This document shows positions 36,816-45,574 of a DNA stretch of 64,000 nucleotides, in pieces. Location: the NCBI RefSeq assembly GCF_905175385.1, contig NZ_HG992750.1:1302001-1366000 (forward strand), in the 5' to 3' direction. The translations under genes were made by a program, and so were the position numbers. This DNA comes from Vibrio sp. B1FLJ16 (GTDB lineage: Bacteria; Pseudomonadota; Gammaproteobacteria; Enterobacterales; Vibrionaceae). The notes beneath the pieces were generated by a model. The model ran no database searches and was not told the origin of the DNA. It saw nothing but the letters and a program-made list of their open reading frames with translations. Position 1 is the stretch's first letter; every line of letters starts with the position of its first letter.

Positions 36816-37685
36816 ATGAAGAAATCACTTTCACCAGCTCGCGCAGTTCTCACTACCGCAGTCACATTGCTGGCAAGCGCGAACCTTTTCGCCAATGAGG
36901 CTCTTTCCTCAGAGCGCGTTGTCAGTGCCGGCGGTGCAGTCACGGAATTACTACTTGCTCTCGATGCTAAAGACAACCTTATCGCTGTAGACGTAACAAG
37001 TGAGCTACCACAAGATTTAGAATTGCCAAAAGTAGGATATCACCGTCGTCTGTCTGCTGAAGGTTTACTGGCTTTAAGCCCGACTAAACTGATTGGCTCG
37101 GATGAAATGGGCCCGAATACTACATTAGATCAACTCAAATCGGCGGGTGTTAAAATTGAAGTCGTAAACACAGAAGCAACGGTTACAGGCCTTCTAGACC
37201 GCATCGAACAGATTGCAAATATTATGGACCGCAAAACACAAGCGGCATCCCTAAAGCAAACTGTAACCGAACAGATCGAATCACTAGAAAGTAACCAGCC
37301 TGCAACTAAAGATAAGAAAAAGGTACTGTTCCTACTTATCCATGAAGGCCGACCAGCGAATGTCGCCGGCTTAGATACAACACCGGATGCAATCATCAAA
37401 CTGGCGGGGGCAGAAAATCCGGCAGCGGACAAGTTATCTTCATACAAACCACTTTCAACAGAAGCGATGGTTGAAATGCAGCCAGACGTAATTTTAGTAA
37501 GTGGTCGCAGTTTTGCTAAGTTAGGCGGTGCAGACGCACTGTTAAAAGCAATGCCACTACTCGCAGCAACACCTGCGGGGATCAATAAAAACTTCGTGAC
37601 TATAGACGGACATGCACTTGTTGGTGGTCTTGGCCTGAAAAGCCTTTCAGAAGCTAAGCGCCTGAACGGCCTGCTTTACCCATAG
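36816..37685 (+). CDS. hutB: HutB, periplasmic haem-binding protein
   Basis: 289 residues with a signal peptide ending near LFANEA (residue 27). The mature protein is a family of FepB/ChuT-type binding protein: SERVVSAGGAVTELLLALDA, VGYHRRLSAEGLLALSPTKL and MVEMQPDVILVSGRSF. In the Vibrio ChuT/HutB group, a Tyr such as the one in VGYHRR is the usual haem ligand. It delivers haem to the HutC-HutD importer. Genes tonB-exbBD-hutBCD form one operon in V. cholerae. Confidence 0.92.
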   Translation: MKKSLSPARAVLTTAVTLLASANLFANEALSSERVVSAGGAVTELLLALDAKDNLIAVDVTSELPQDLELPKVGYHRRLSAEGLLALSPTKLIGSDEMGPNTTLDQLKSAGVKIEVVNTEATVTGLLDRIEQIANIMDRKTQAASLKQTVTEQIESLESNQPATKDKKKVLFLLIHEGRPANVAGLDTTPDAIIKLAGAENPAADKLSSYKPLSTEAMVEMQPDVILVSGRSFAKLGGADALLKAMPLLAATPAGINKNFVTIDGHALVGGLGLKSLSEAKRLNGLLYP

Positions 37686-37694
37686 AGATTTACC

Positions 37695-38732
37695 ATGCTG
37701 TTAAGACGTATCCCTTTATCATCAATTCTGCTGGCTCTTTCCGCCTTTTTAGGGCTTGTTGCAGTCTCTTCGATTACCGTTGGACCGATGAATATAGGCT
37801 TCTCAGATAGTCTGAGAAGCTTGGTCGGAGCGGGCTCCGATCTGGCTCCACACATCCAACTTGTAATCAATGAGATTCGCCTTCCTCGTACCATTCTTTG
37901 TATGTTTATCGGCGCAATACTGGCAATCTGTGGGGTTGTAATGCAGGGGTTATTCCGTAACCCTCTTGCTGAACCGGGCATTATCGGTGTATCGGCTGGT
38001 GCCGCTCTCGGCGGTGCTTTTGCCATTGTGATGTTTGCGGATTTCAGCCAAAACTACCCGCAGCTAATGAACCTTGCAGCGCTGCCGCTGTTTGCTTTTT
38101 TGGGCGGCTCTCTCACGACTATTTTGGTTTATAAATTAGGCACTAATAAATTTGGTACCTCTGTCACCATTATGCTGCTGGCTGGCGTAGCAATCAGTGC
38201 TCTATCCGGTGCGGCTATCGGTTACATGAACTTTGTCGCAGATGACCAAATGCTCAGAGATCTATCACTCTGGTCTATGGGCTCACTTGCTGGCGCGAAA
38301 TGGTCTGGCATTGGACTTGCCGCGGTTACCTTAGTTGCACTTTTATTCTGGTTCCAGAAAAAAGCCATGGCATTGAATGCTTTTCTGTTAGGCGAATCAG
38401 AAGCTCGACATCTGGGGATTCCGGTACAAAGACTAAAGCGTCAGCTTATTATCCTTTCCGCTGTCGGCGTTGGTGTTACTGTCAGTATTTGTGGTGCGAT
38501 TGGTTTTATCGGTCTAGTCATTCCACATTTGGGTCGTATGCTTGCCGGCCCTGATCATCGAACGCTACTGCCTATTTCCGCTCTGTTAGGCGCTTTACTG
38601 CTTACTGCCGCAGATATGTTTGCTCGCGTAGCGGTTGCTCCGGCAGAGTTACCGGTTGGGATCGTAACAGCACTTATCGGTGCGCCATTCTTCATCTACT
38701 TACTGTTCCAACAAAAAGGAAAGATACTGTAA
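37695..38732 (+). CDS. hutC: HutC, haem ABC importer permease
   Basis: 345 residues with about 10 membrane helices of the FecCD/BtuC type: EIRLPRTILCMFIGAILAIC, MQGLFRNPLAEPGIIGVSAG and GFIGLVIPHLGRMLAGPDHR. It starts nine bases after hutB and its stop overlaps the hutD start (TAATG). It forms the inner-membrane haem channel as a dimer. Confidence 0.93.
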   Translation: MLLRRIPLSSILLALSAFLGLVAVSSITVGPMNIGFSDSLRSLVGAGSDLAPHIQLVINEIRLPRTILCMFIGAILAICGVVMQGLFRNPLAEPGIIGVSAGAALGGAFAIVMFADFSQNYPQLMNLAALPLFAFLGGSLTTILVYKLGTNKFGTSVTIMLLAGVAISALSGAAIGYMNFVADDQMLRDLSLWSMGSLAGAKWSGIGLAAVTLVALLFWFQKKAMALNAFLLGESEARHLGIPVQRLKRQLIILSAVGVGVTVSICGAIGFIGLVIPHLGRMLAGPDHRTLLPISALLGALLLTAADMFARVAVAPAELPVGIVTALIGAPFFIYLLFQQKGKIL

Positions 38733-39515
38733 TGAACCCAAACGTTTTGTCAGGCAGGAATATTTCGATGAAGTACGGAAGCCGGGTTGTATTAGATGAC
38801 ATCAGTATCGATATTCGTGCTGGTGAAGTAACCGCACTGCTAGGTCCAAATGGTGCCGGTAAAAGTACCTTGCTGAAACTGCTTTGCGGTGAAATACCTT
38901 CGCATAACGATATCGAATATTTCGGTCAGGCTAAAGATTGCTGGCAGCCAGAAGATATCGCGAAGCACTTAGCAATGTTACCTCAACACAGTACACTAAC
39001 TTTTCCTTTCCTGGCTCGCGAAGTCGTTGAACTAGGCGCAATTCCGCTTGCTGTGTCTAATAAAGAGACCAGTGCGCTTGCGTTACACTACATGGAAAAA
39101 ACCGATGTTTTGCACCTCGCGGACAGGCTATACCCTGCTCTTTCTGGTGGTGAAAAACAACGTTTACATCTGGCACGGGTATTGACGCAGCTGCATCAGT
39201 CCGGAGAAAAAAAAAATATTAATGCTGGATGAGCCTACATCTGCATTAGATCTTGCCCATCAGCACAATACATTAAAGATCGCCCGCGAGGCAGCTAAAG
39301 CTGAAGGAGCTGCGGTTGTGGTCGTACTGCACGACCTGAACTTAGCCGCTCAGTATGCCGACAGATTGGTTTTGCTTCATAACGGAAAACTGGTCTGTGA
39401 TGCCAGCCCCTGGGAAGCCCTCACGCCAGAACGTATTGAGCGAGTCTATGGTTACCAGTCAATCGTAACCAAACACCCGAGTCTGGACTTTCCCCAAGTT
39501 CACTCTGCAGCATAA
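38732..39515 (+). pseudogene. hutD: HutD, haem ABC importer ATPase, frameshifted at a run of ten A
   Basis: The first frame (38732-39232) has Walker A GPNGAGKST and the signature LSGGEKQRLHLARVL, then shifts at an A10 run (39207-39216) and stops. With A9 it reads through to ILMLDEPTSALDLAH (Walker B) and the switch HDLNLAAQYAD, ending at TAA 39513-39515. The restored protein has about 260 residues. It powers HutC. One extra A in a ten-base A run is a common sequencing error; slippage may also yield full-length protein. Confidence 0.9.
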
Positions 39516-39579
39516 AAGAGACTAGGTACATCTCACCTGATTGCCTGTCGCTCCCCCAATAAAAGAAAGCCCTAAGAAA

Positions 39580-39610
39580 GAAAGCCCCGCTTATTGTTAG
39601 CGGGGCTTTC
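39580..39610 (+). terminator. Rho-independent terminator of the tonB-hut operon
   Basis: A perfect 12-bp GC-rich stem (GAAAGCCCCGCT with AGCGGGGCTTTC) has a 7-nt loop, then TGTATATTCTTTC. It can also end the convergent TetR-family gene. Confidence 0.9.
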
Positions 39611-39625
39611 TGTATATTCTTTCGG

Positions 39626-40087
39626 TTACTTACTCATATGAATTAGCGAGCGACCAATTAACCACTCGAGCTCTTTGTCACCACCTTCGCCAAACTGGCT
39701 GTCGACCATCTTATAAAGACGTTCAATACCATTCGAAGCAAATTCCTGAGCATTTTCAGAAGTGACGATATGATGGAACAAAAGCTTCAAAATAGCCTGG
39801 AATTCAGTATCTTCTAAAGCCTTCATCCAGCTGCTGGAAAACGCATCCAAACCTTTGTCAAATTCAAGGTGTTCGACAAAGAGTTTAAACATACGCGCAT
39901 CAAGTGCAGCAGTAAAATCCGTTTTTTTAGGGAAGTGATGACTAATACCGGTACGTGATACACCAGTCTGCTGACTCAACGTCGTGTACGACATTTTATC
40001 GTAACCAAGTCGAAGTAGTTGATCGACCACTGCGTCCATAATCTTCTGAATAGTTATTTCAGTATCTTCTTTACTTCGCTTTGGCAT
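39626..40087 (-). CDS. TetR-family transcriptional regulator
   Basis: 153 residues, somewhat short for TetR. The helix-turn-helix is clear (MSYTTLSQQTGVSRTGISHH, then FPKKTDF). The helical ligand domain ends with EWLIGRSLIHMSK. It converges on the tonB-hut operon and diverges from yfcZ-like 40599; what it controls is not evident. Confidence 0.85.
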   Translation of the reverse strand: MPKRSKEDTEITIQKIMDAVVDQLLRLGYDKMSYTTLSQQTGVSRTGISHHFPKKTDFTAALDARMFKLFVEHLEFDKGLDAFSSSWMKALEDTEFQAILKLLFHHIVTSENAQEFASNGIERLYKMVDSQFGEGGDKELEWLIGRSLIHMSK

Positions 40088-40598
40088 TTTTTAATTTCTT
40101 CCCTTTTAAATCCGTCTGAATCACAACCCAACGTGGCCGAAAAGACGTTATCCTTAGTTATATTCTGTTCTCCGAACCCAAACCCTGCGCTTCAGTCAGT
40201 GCAGTATCGCATTTAGTAATAACCGATTTTTTGGTATTTTTTTTTGCCGCAGCATTCCATGCTAAGCCAGACAAAAACTAACTATCATCAGAAAGTTGTA
40301 ATAACCCATCAATCGAAGCGATAAAAAAAGTTTGGAACGATGATCAAATTAATACATTAGTTCAATTAATACTCTTATAAATTTCTTGACAGTTCAACTA
40401 AGCAAATACGAAACCCGTTGTTAATAAGGGATATTCCTCTTAAATATTGATACATATCACATTAAACACTCATGCCTGTCTCGATTAATCAATAAGATAG
40501 CGTCCACATTCCTCAGGTTTTTATGCAGAATCATTCATTTTGCTAGATAGAGATCAAATACCTGCTAAAATACCCTTAGTTTTTTAAGAGGATTCGTT
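40088..40598. other. Long intergenic region upstream of yfcZ-like and TetR genes
   Basis: 511 bases with low GC. It should hold the TetR promoter on one side and the promoter of the yfcZ-like gene on the other (a TAAAAT-like -10 near 40565 is a weak match). A TTGACA at 40385 lacks a good partner. No ORF with a ribosome site and no repeat of the two short families was seen. Confidence 0.5.
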
Positions 40599-40898
40599 AT
40601 GAGTATCGATTTAGAAGGTAACCAAGTCTGTGAAGCGTGTGGCTGTGCAGGTGAGATGGGCTTTATCATCAAAGAAGGCGATGAAGTGGCGGACGTAACG
40701 GTTTTCGCAGATTCTAAAGCTGCTCTAGAGTCTGAAATAGCGGCATACGTTGAGTTGGCAAAATCAGTCAGCGCTAATGTTGAATATAATGTCTCTGATA
40801 TCTCTGAAGAGTCTAAAGAAGCGTCTGCTCGCTTTAAGTTTGAAGTGAGTGCAGAAAAGCTGATTTTTGAATTAAAAACGCGCACTCTGGCGCGTTAA
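40599..40898 (+). CDS. YfcZ/YiiS-family protein (DUF406)
   Basis: 99 residues with an N-terminal CEACGCAGEMGF cysteine cluster and a C-terminal RFKFEVSAEKLIFELKTRTL, as in E. coli YfcZ and YiiS. The start follows AAGAGGATTCGTT, a good ribosome site. The function of the family is unknown. A terminator shared with the convergent DUF1496 gene follows directly. Confidence 0.85.
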   Translation: MSIDLEGNQVCEACGCAGEMGFIIKEGDEVADVTVFADSKAALESEIAAYVELAKSVSANVEYNVSDISEESKEASARFKFEVSAEKLIFELKTRTLAR

Positions 40899-40912
40899 TT
40901 TGAATTAGATTT

Positions 40913-40937
40913 AAAAGCGAGCAATCAGCTCGCTTTT
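40913..40937. terminator. Bidirectional terminator between yfcZ-like and DUF1496 genes
   Basis: AAAAGCGAGC (40913-40922) pairs with GCTCGCTTTT (40928-40937), 5-nt loop, followed by TTTG. The DUF1496 stop lies within it. Confidence 0.85.
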
Positions 40938-41203
40938 TTGTTTTTCTTTACCGTTACCCATTTAAGTGAGCCGTTCGTCTCAAAGTCGTTTTCATTCGCA
41001 CAAACTATGACCACGTCATCGACTTTGATCACCGCCCCTACGGTATAAGCCTTGTCATCGTAGTAACAAATCCTTTGCCCTAACTTTCCATCAGCCACGA
41101 CCAAAGCTTTACTGTCCGTAGTACCATACGTTTTTGCGAAAAGAGAGCCTGACAGCAAAGTCATAGCAGCGCACGCAATCATCGCAACGCGTTTAGTCTT
41201 CAT
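40925..41203 (-). CDS. Exported DUF1496 protein
   Basis: 92 residues from the ATG at 41203, which has AGGAG eight bases upstream; a TTG start at 41218 lies inside that ribosome site. A signal peptide (MKTKRVAMIACAAMTLLSGS, cut after LFA) precedes the DUF1496 pattern QRICYYDDKAYTVGAVIKVD, then CANENDFETNGSLKWV. Function unknown. Its 3' end overlaps the shared terminator. Confidence 0.85.
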   Translation of the reverse strand: MKTKRVAMIACAAMTLLSGSLFAKTYGTTDSKALVVADGKLGQRICYYDDKAYTVGAVIKVDDVVIVCANENDFETNGSLKWVTVKKNKKAS

Positions 41204-41389
41204 ATATATCTCCTTCAATTTAGTACGATATTAACAAGAGCTCTGAGTAAGATCTTGGCAGAATCTCAAATTATGGCGACCCAACCTGACCCCTTAGCAT
41301 GTGAGTTAATAAGGAAATTGCTAAGGTATAGCCGATACTCAAACTTTAGGATATGCTTTGGAACGCTATCTCTAACAAAGTAATCGGCT

Positions 41390-41989
41390 ATGCGTTTCAT
41401 TTTACTACTTATTTCACTAGTAGCGTTCAGTACTCCCTCGCTCGCTTACGAGCTGAATTACTACTCTAAACTTGGCCATATCGACAACTACGGCAACCTG
41501 GATCTTCGTAACAAGCCTTATACCCGTTTACCATCGGGCTTAGCAGTTAAAGGGAATCTGAACATTTCCCAGACACCAATTACCACATTGCCCAAAGGGC
41601 TGGATGTTGGCGGCAGCTTAGATGCCACAAACAGCGCACTTAAAACCATCAGGCCCGGAATCAAGATAAAAGGATACGCGAATTTATTAGGCAGCCAGAT
41701 CGAAAACTGGCCGAGAGGAGTTACGCTGGGTGGTTATTTAAACCTTACTGATAACCCGCTGAAAGCGTTACCAGCGAGGTTGCGTGTCCGTGGTGACTTA
41801 AGCGTCATACGAACACCATTGACGGCGCTTCCTGAGGGATTAATAGTGGATGGAAATCTTTATATAGGTGGCTCTGCGCTTACAGAATTTCCCGATACCA
41901 TGACAGTGAAAGGAAATATCTTTCTAGGTGGGAACCGGATAACTAAATGGCCGGGTAATCTAACTTTGGGTGGCGCTGTCGCACCTTAG
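41390..41989 (+). CDS. Exported protein with leucine-rich-like LPx repeats
   Basis: 199 residues with a signal peptide (MRFILLLISLVAFSTPSLA). The rest is about seven degenerate repeats of 20-23 residues of the form LPxGLxVxGxLxIxxTxLTxLP (for example LPKGLDVGGSLDATNSALKT). The spacing recalls LPx repeats of secreted leucine-rich proteins, but here the protein has a Sec signal and no effector domain. The ribosome site is weak. A terminator follows seven bases later. Possibly a periplasmic or surface binding protein. Confidence 0.7.
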   Translation: MRFILLLISLVAFSTPSLAYELNYYSKLGHIDNYGNLDLRNKPYTRLPSGLAVKGNLNISQTPITTLPKGLDVGGSLDATNSALKTIRPGIKIKGYANLLGSQIENWPRGVTLGGYLNLTDNPLKALPARLRVRGDLSVIRTPLTALPEGLIVDGNLYIGGSALTEFPDTMTVKGNIFLGGNRITKWPGNLTLGGAVAP

Positions 41990-41995
41990 AAACAA

Positions 41996-42025
41996 AAAAA
42001 CCTCAGGACAGAGCCCGAGGTTTTT
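41996..42025 (+). terminator. Rho-independent terminator of the LPx-repeat gene
   Basis: AAAAACCTC (41996-42004) pairs with GAGGTTTTT (42017-42025), 12-nt loop. It lies right after the gene stop and just before the 267-bp repeat element. Confidence 0.75.
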
Positions 42026-42034
42026 GAATCACTA

Positions 42035-42301
42035 TATACCCAAGTGACTTCAAGATGCAGGATTCAGAGCATTGTCACTGATTCAAGTTCAAGGAAAGCA
42101 ACGCGGCGGAATAGCGAGCTATTTCCAAGTTGTTTGACGAGGAAATTGTGTCAGTGACATGCTCCCAAAGGGCGAGTTGTCTTGGCTTGCATACTTTGTT
42201 ACCGATTTTTGATTTAGAACCACTAGATCATCAAATCGTTGCCTCGTCTGCAACCCAAGTCACTCTCGCTGAACCGAGCATCTCGAAGTTACTTGGGTAT
42301 A
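42035..42301. mobile_element. 267-bp MITE-like element with terminal inverted repeats
   Basis: Ends TATACCCAAGTGACTTCAAG and the reverse complement of TATACCCAAGTAACTTCGAG form a terminal repeat of about 24 bases with two mismatches. It has no ORF. Truncated relatives occur at 29936-29985 and 30074-30173. TA at both ends fits a TA target site. It lies between the LPx-repeat gene and the convergent acyltransferase gene, where it disrupts nothing. Confidence 0.8.
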
Positions 42302-42335
42302 CCTGTTAAAAATAGCAACTAAGCCAGTAAAGACA

Positions 42336-43442
42336 TTACTCTATATTATTTACTGGGTTCGCGTAACTCGCGACAAGGTAAGGGCGAGCACCTTCAGGCA
42401 GTTGCTCAAGCTTCTCAGCCAGTTGGCGTTTCACCTTTTCCTCAATATCAGCTTCATCACGACCTGCTGCGAGTAAGTTCATAGGATACAGGCGATAATT
42501 GTTATGAATTTGGCGGTCGATCTCTCCGGCCAAAGATTCTGGCGTTTCGAATTCTTGCTCAATCACATCACCGAAAGCAACATGGATTCGGCCTTTGTAA
42601 CCGATGATACCTTGAATGATACTTTCAATATCTTCAAATTCGCCTTTCTCGTAACGGCCGCTTTCTGCTTTCGCAAACAGCTCTTTCGCTTTCGCAATAT
42701 CGCAAGGATCGTTTTCATAAGATATTGAAACAGGAACGATTTTTAATGAGTGAGTGTACTCGCCAAAGCTGATCTTTTGCTTACGCCCTTCAACATGAAA
42801 CATCTTCAGAATCGCAGGATCCGTAAAGTCATTGCCATCTTTTGCCCGGCCCTCTTTTTGCGCGATCCAGATAGAGTTGCCTGTATCGAGAGAGTGTTTA
42901 ATGTAGCTAGACAGCTGCCCCAGCGTTTTCATCATCTCACGCGGAGCTTTTGCTGAACGCTTCACGATAAAGCTCTTGTTCAGTCGCATTAGTTCTGTCG
43001 TACACGGCTTCTTAAGAAGATTATCGCCAATGGCAATACGCACCGTACGATGGTGACTTTGGTGTAAACCATAGTTAACCAATGCCGGGTCCATCGCTAT
43101 ATCACGGTGGTTAGAGACAAATAAGTAAGAGGTATTTTTATCCAGCTTATCCAGACCAGAAAACGTAACACCGTCTGTTGTCTTGCTTAGCATATCTTCA
43201 AGGTATTTTTTAACTTCAACCTGAATTGCTTCTACTGAGGTCAGTTTGCTCCACTTCGCTTTAAGGTACATTCGAACGATTGGGCTCATCAGCGTCTTAA
43301 ACCATCCGGCTTTGTTAGCAAAACGGTGATCAAGAATCGCAGTGATAAATTCGTCATCTTTAATCAGACGATCCAGCGCAGCTGGAATTTCTTCGTCATT
43401 ATATGGACGAATTTCAATATAAGGGTCGGTATTGGCAGTCAT
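42336..43442 (-). CDS. PlsC-like acyltransferase
   Basis: 368 residues. The acyltransferase motif I is visible as SNHRDIAMDPALV (NHx4D), with NKSFIVKRSAKAPREMM and IWIAQKEGRAKDG as further blocks. It acts on glycerophospholipid or related acyl transfer at the membrane, probably 1-acyl-glycerol-3-phosphate. Compared with PlsC (about 245 residues) it has N- and C-terminal extensions, so the substrate may differ. Monocistronic. Confidence 0.8.
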   Translation of the reverse strand: MTANTDPYIEIRPYNDEEIPAALDRLIKDDEFITAILDHRFANKAGWFKTLMSPIVRMYLKAKWSKLTSVEAIQVEVKKYLEDMLSKTTDGVTFSGLDKLDKNTSYLFVSNHRDIAMDPALVNYGLHQSHHRTVRIAIGDNLLKKPCTTELMRLNKSFIVKRSAKAPREMMKTLGQLSSYIKHSLDTGNSIWIAQKEGRAKDGNDFTDPAILKMFHVEGRKQKISFGEYTHSLKIVPVSISYENDPCDIAKAKELFAKAESGRYEKGEFEDIESIIQGIIGYKGRIHVAFGDVIEQEFETPESLAGEIDRQIHNNYRLYPMNLLAAGRDEADIEEKVKRQLAEKLEQLPEGARPYLVASYANPVNNIE

Positions 43443-43634
43443 TGTTAATTACACATCTAAAAAAGCTGGCATATTTTACGCATAGTTTTGCTGTGTCGCA
43501 GCATTTCAGCCCATATTTTTAACATGGTCATACCAGCAAAGCTACACTTGAATAAGCTAAAAAATTCATTCAACCGGTTGGAATCCTATAGGTTTAGCGT
43601 TACGCTTAGCGCCTTAAAAACTTTGGTAATCATA

Positions 43635-44243
43635 ATGAACTACGCAATTGAATTTCACGACGCTAATTACCCTTTTCTTGATGTTACTGCGCGAAAAAAA
43701 GCGCTAAAACACAGCCTAATTTCTGTGGTTGAAGGGTTAGTGATCATAAAATTGGGTAAGCATGAGTATGCCATTGAACCTGGACAATATTTCTGGATTC
43801 CTCAGGGATGTTTGAGCTCCCTCACCTTTTTACCCAATTCGCGTGTACATCGATGTGATTTTTCAGTGCGTTTGAGTGATAATTTTCCCCAGCAAGCTGG
43901 TTTTATAAAACCATCAATGCTTCTGAGAGCTTTGGTAGAGAAGCTGCCGACGGCCGAATCGCGTTCGGATATTCAGCTAGACCTGCTGGTTGTTGTAAAG
44001 CACGAAGTAGTGACACTTTCTCCCGCACTTGCTAGTTCAGCATTAAGCAAAAGTATCAACCAATGGAAGCCTGGATGTGAAGCGCGTATTTCTCGGGAGC
44101 TATGCTTAGTATTAACCCTACGAGAAGCTCGTAAGATGAAGCTGTCCGGGAAAAAAGAAGCCGTAATAGTTGACGAACTCTTCGCAGGTAATAATGAAGA
44201 GTACGAACAACTTTGTTTCTTAGTTTTTGGCGAGACTTTGTAA
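43635..44243 (+). CDS. Cupin-type AraC-like sensor protein lacking a clear HTH
   Basis: 202 residues from the ATG at 43635 (MNYAIEFHDANYPFLDVTAR); upstream ATGs in the frame lack support. The N-terminal half is a cupin-like arm (VEGLVIIKLGKHEYAIEPGQ, FWIPQGCLSSL) as in AraC sensors. The C-terminal half has ISRELCLVLTLREARKMKLS instead of a typical pair of helix-turn-helix motifs. Either it is a divergent AraC regulator or a sensor without DNA binding. It diverges from the acyltransferase gene. Confidence 0.6.
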   Translation: MNYAIEFHDANYPFLDVTARKKALKHSLISVVEGLVIIKLGKHEYAIEPGQYFWIPQGCLSSLTFLPNSRVHRCDFSVRLSDNFPQQAGFIKPSMLLRALVEKLPTAESRSDIQLDLLVVVKHEVVTLSPALASSALSKSINQWKPGCEARISRELCLVLTLREARKMKLSGKKEAVIVDELFAGNNEEYEQLCFLVFGETL

Positions 44244-44294
44244 CCAATCCTCTATCAACAGTGGCTGACAGGTATCTTATCTGTCTACTAAAAC

Positions 44295-44335
44295 AAAAAA
44301 GCGTACATATCTAGGGTCTAGAGGTACGCTTTTTT
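44295..44335. terminator. Bidirectional terminator between convergent genes
   Basis: AAAAAAGCGTAC (44295-44306) pairs with GTACGCTTTTTT (44324-44335), with a 17-nt loop that can itself partly pair. T runs flank it on both strands. Confidence 0.85.
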
Positions 44336-44340
44336 GGTTT

Positions 44341-44823
44341 CTAAAACGGCAATTCTATCTGCATCATCCAGTCGGCGTCGTAGTATTCATGCCAACGGTA
44401 GTCCAGACGCATTCTTGGTTCGCCATCACCTTTGTTACCGAATCCAACGCTGAACATCAAACCATGACTCAGAAGCCACTCTTCAGTGTTCATCTTACTT
44501 TCTTCTTCCTCGAGTTCTTCTGGCATCCAAATGCCTAACCCGAAATGATTTTTTTGCAGGTTTCTGGTGAGAAGCGGCATTTCATTCTGCTTAAACGCCC
44601 ACTCTTCCCAATATTTATTTGTAGACCTATCCAGTTTGGTTTTAGAAGTAGCCCAATTCAGTGTGCCGGTAGTAAGCACTCCGACACTGTCAAAAATCTC
44701 TTCACATACAGGCATAGTATTGTCAGCAAAAACGACAGATCGATCAGAAACATAGTTACACGCCGTACTAGCTTGCGATACCACAAGCAATGCGCATGCA
44801 CTAAATACGGCTACTCTGACCAT
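44341..44823 (-). CDS. Exported protein of unknown function
   Basis: 160 residues from the ATG at 44823, which has AGAGG ten bases upstream; an upstream in-frame region to 44928 overlaps the nadD-like gene. A signal peptide (MVRVAVFSACALLVVSQAS, cut near STA) is present. The mature part is acidic, with MPEELEEEESKMNTEE and a strand-like end (MRLDYRWHEYYDADWMMQIE). No family recognised. The gene is downstream of the nadD-like gene and may be cotranscribed. Confidence 0.6.
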   Translation of the reverse strand: MVRVAVFSACALLVVSQASTACNYVSDRSVVFADNTMPVCEEIFDSVGVLTTGTLNWATSKTKLDRSTNKYWEEWAFKQNEMPLLTRNLQKNHFGLGIWMPEELEEEESKMNTEEWLLSHGLMFSVGFGNKGDGEPRMRLDYRWHEYYDADWMMQIELPF

Positions 44824-44836
44824 GGAATTTAACCTC

Positions 44837-45370
44837 TTAATTACCAGATAAAGTTTCTCGATATAAGCCTTCGTTACGCAATAACTCACTAACTGTCGTT
44901 GTTGTAAAAGAGCTGATGTCTTTTCCAACCATCAACGCATTACGAATATCTGTACTTCTAATTTTTATTTTTTCCGGACAAGCCATAACTGTCCAACGTT
45001 CTGTAATTTCCTGCGCTTTATAAAACTTAGCAAACTTGAAGAAATTATCAGGACCAATGACAAAAGTTATATCGGCCGCCGTATGAACTTCTTGAGCTTT
45101 TTTTAGTAACGCATAAGTCGTCACACTCTGCCCAGGTTGGTATAAAGATTGCTCTAAATTCGAACGCTGAACATTAGAAAGCCCCATATCTTTGATGAAC
45201 GCATCCACCAACTTGCACCGGGTCGGGTAATCCAACATTTCCTTGCCCCATGCATGTGCAATGCTGGGTTCAAGAAGCACAAGATCAAAGTGGCTCAGAG
45301 ACTCAATAACACTTTTGTGACCTAAACTCGGTGGATTAAATGCACTACCAAAAATGGCGATTTTTTTCAT
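44837..45370 (-). CDS. NadD-like nicotinamide/nicotinate nucleotide adenylyltransferase
   Basis: 177 residues. The nucleotidyltransferase opening is IAIFGSAFNPPSLGHKSVIE (the usual HxGH first His is replaced by Ser, giving SLGH), with FVIGPDNFFKF and the C-terminal KIRSTDIRNAL, equivalent to the ISSTxIR motif. It would join ATP to nicotinate or nicotinamide mononucleotide. It lies divergent to nadE, which makes an NAD-synthesis role likely. It could be a paralogue of the housekeeping nadD, which is usually near holA. Confidence 0.75.
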   Translation of the reverse strand: MKKIAIFGSAFNPPSLGHKSVIESLSHFDLVLLEPSIAHAWGKEMLDYPTRCKLVDAFIKDMGLSNVQRSNLEQSLYQPGQSVTTYALLKKAQEVHTAADITFVIGPDNFFKFAKFYKAQEITERWTVMACPEKIKIRSTDIRNALMVGKDISSFTTTTVSELLRNEGLYRETLSGN

Positions 45371-45574
45371 ATCCGCTGATTACCTCGGCTAAGAGAGTTT
45401 TCTAATCTGATGATTTCGGTATGATACTACTAATCTTTAAAGCTTTTTGACACTAAAGCGTTGCTTGTGAGCCGCAGTTGAGTAGATTACTACCTTTTGT
45501 CTACGGTGACTGGGGTGCGCTTAACAATTTAACGCTCTTGGTGTCTGATATATATGTAGGAAAAGGAACCCTAA

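Noticed and set aside
43488..43634. N-terminal extension of the cupin-type protein
   Set aside because: The extension has no ribosome site and no match to the family; the ATG at 43635 is preferred.
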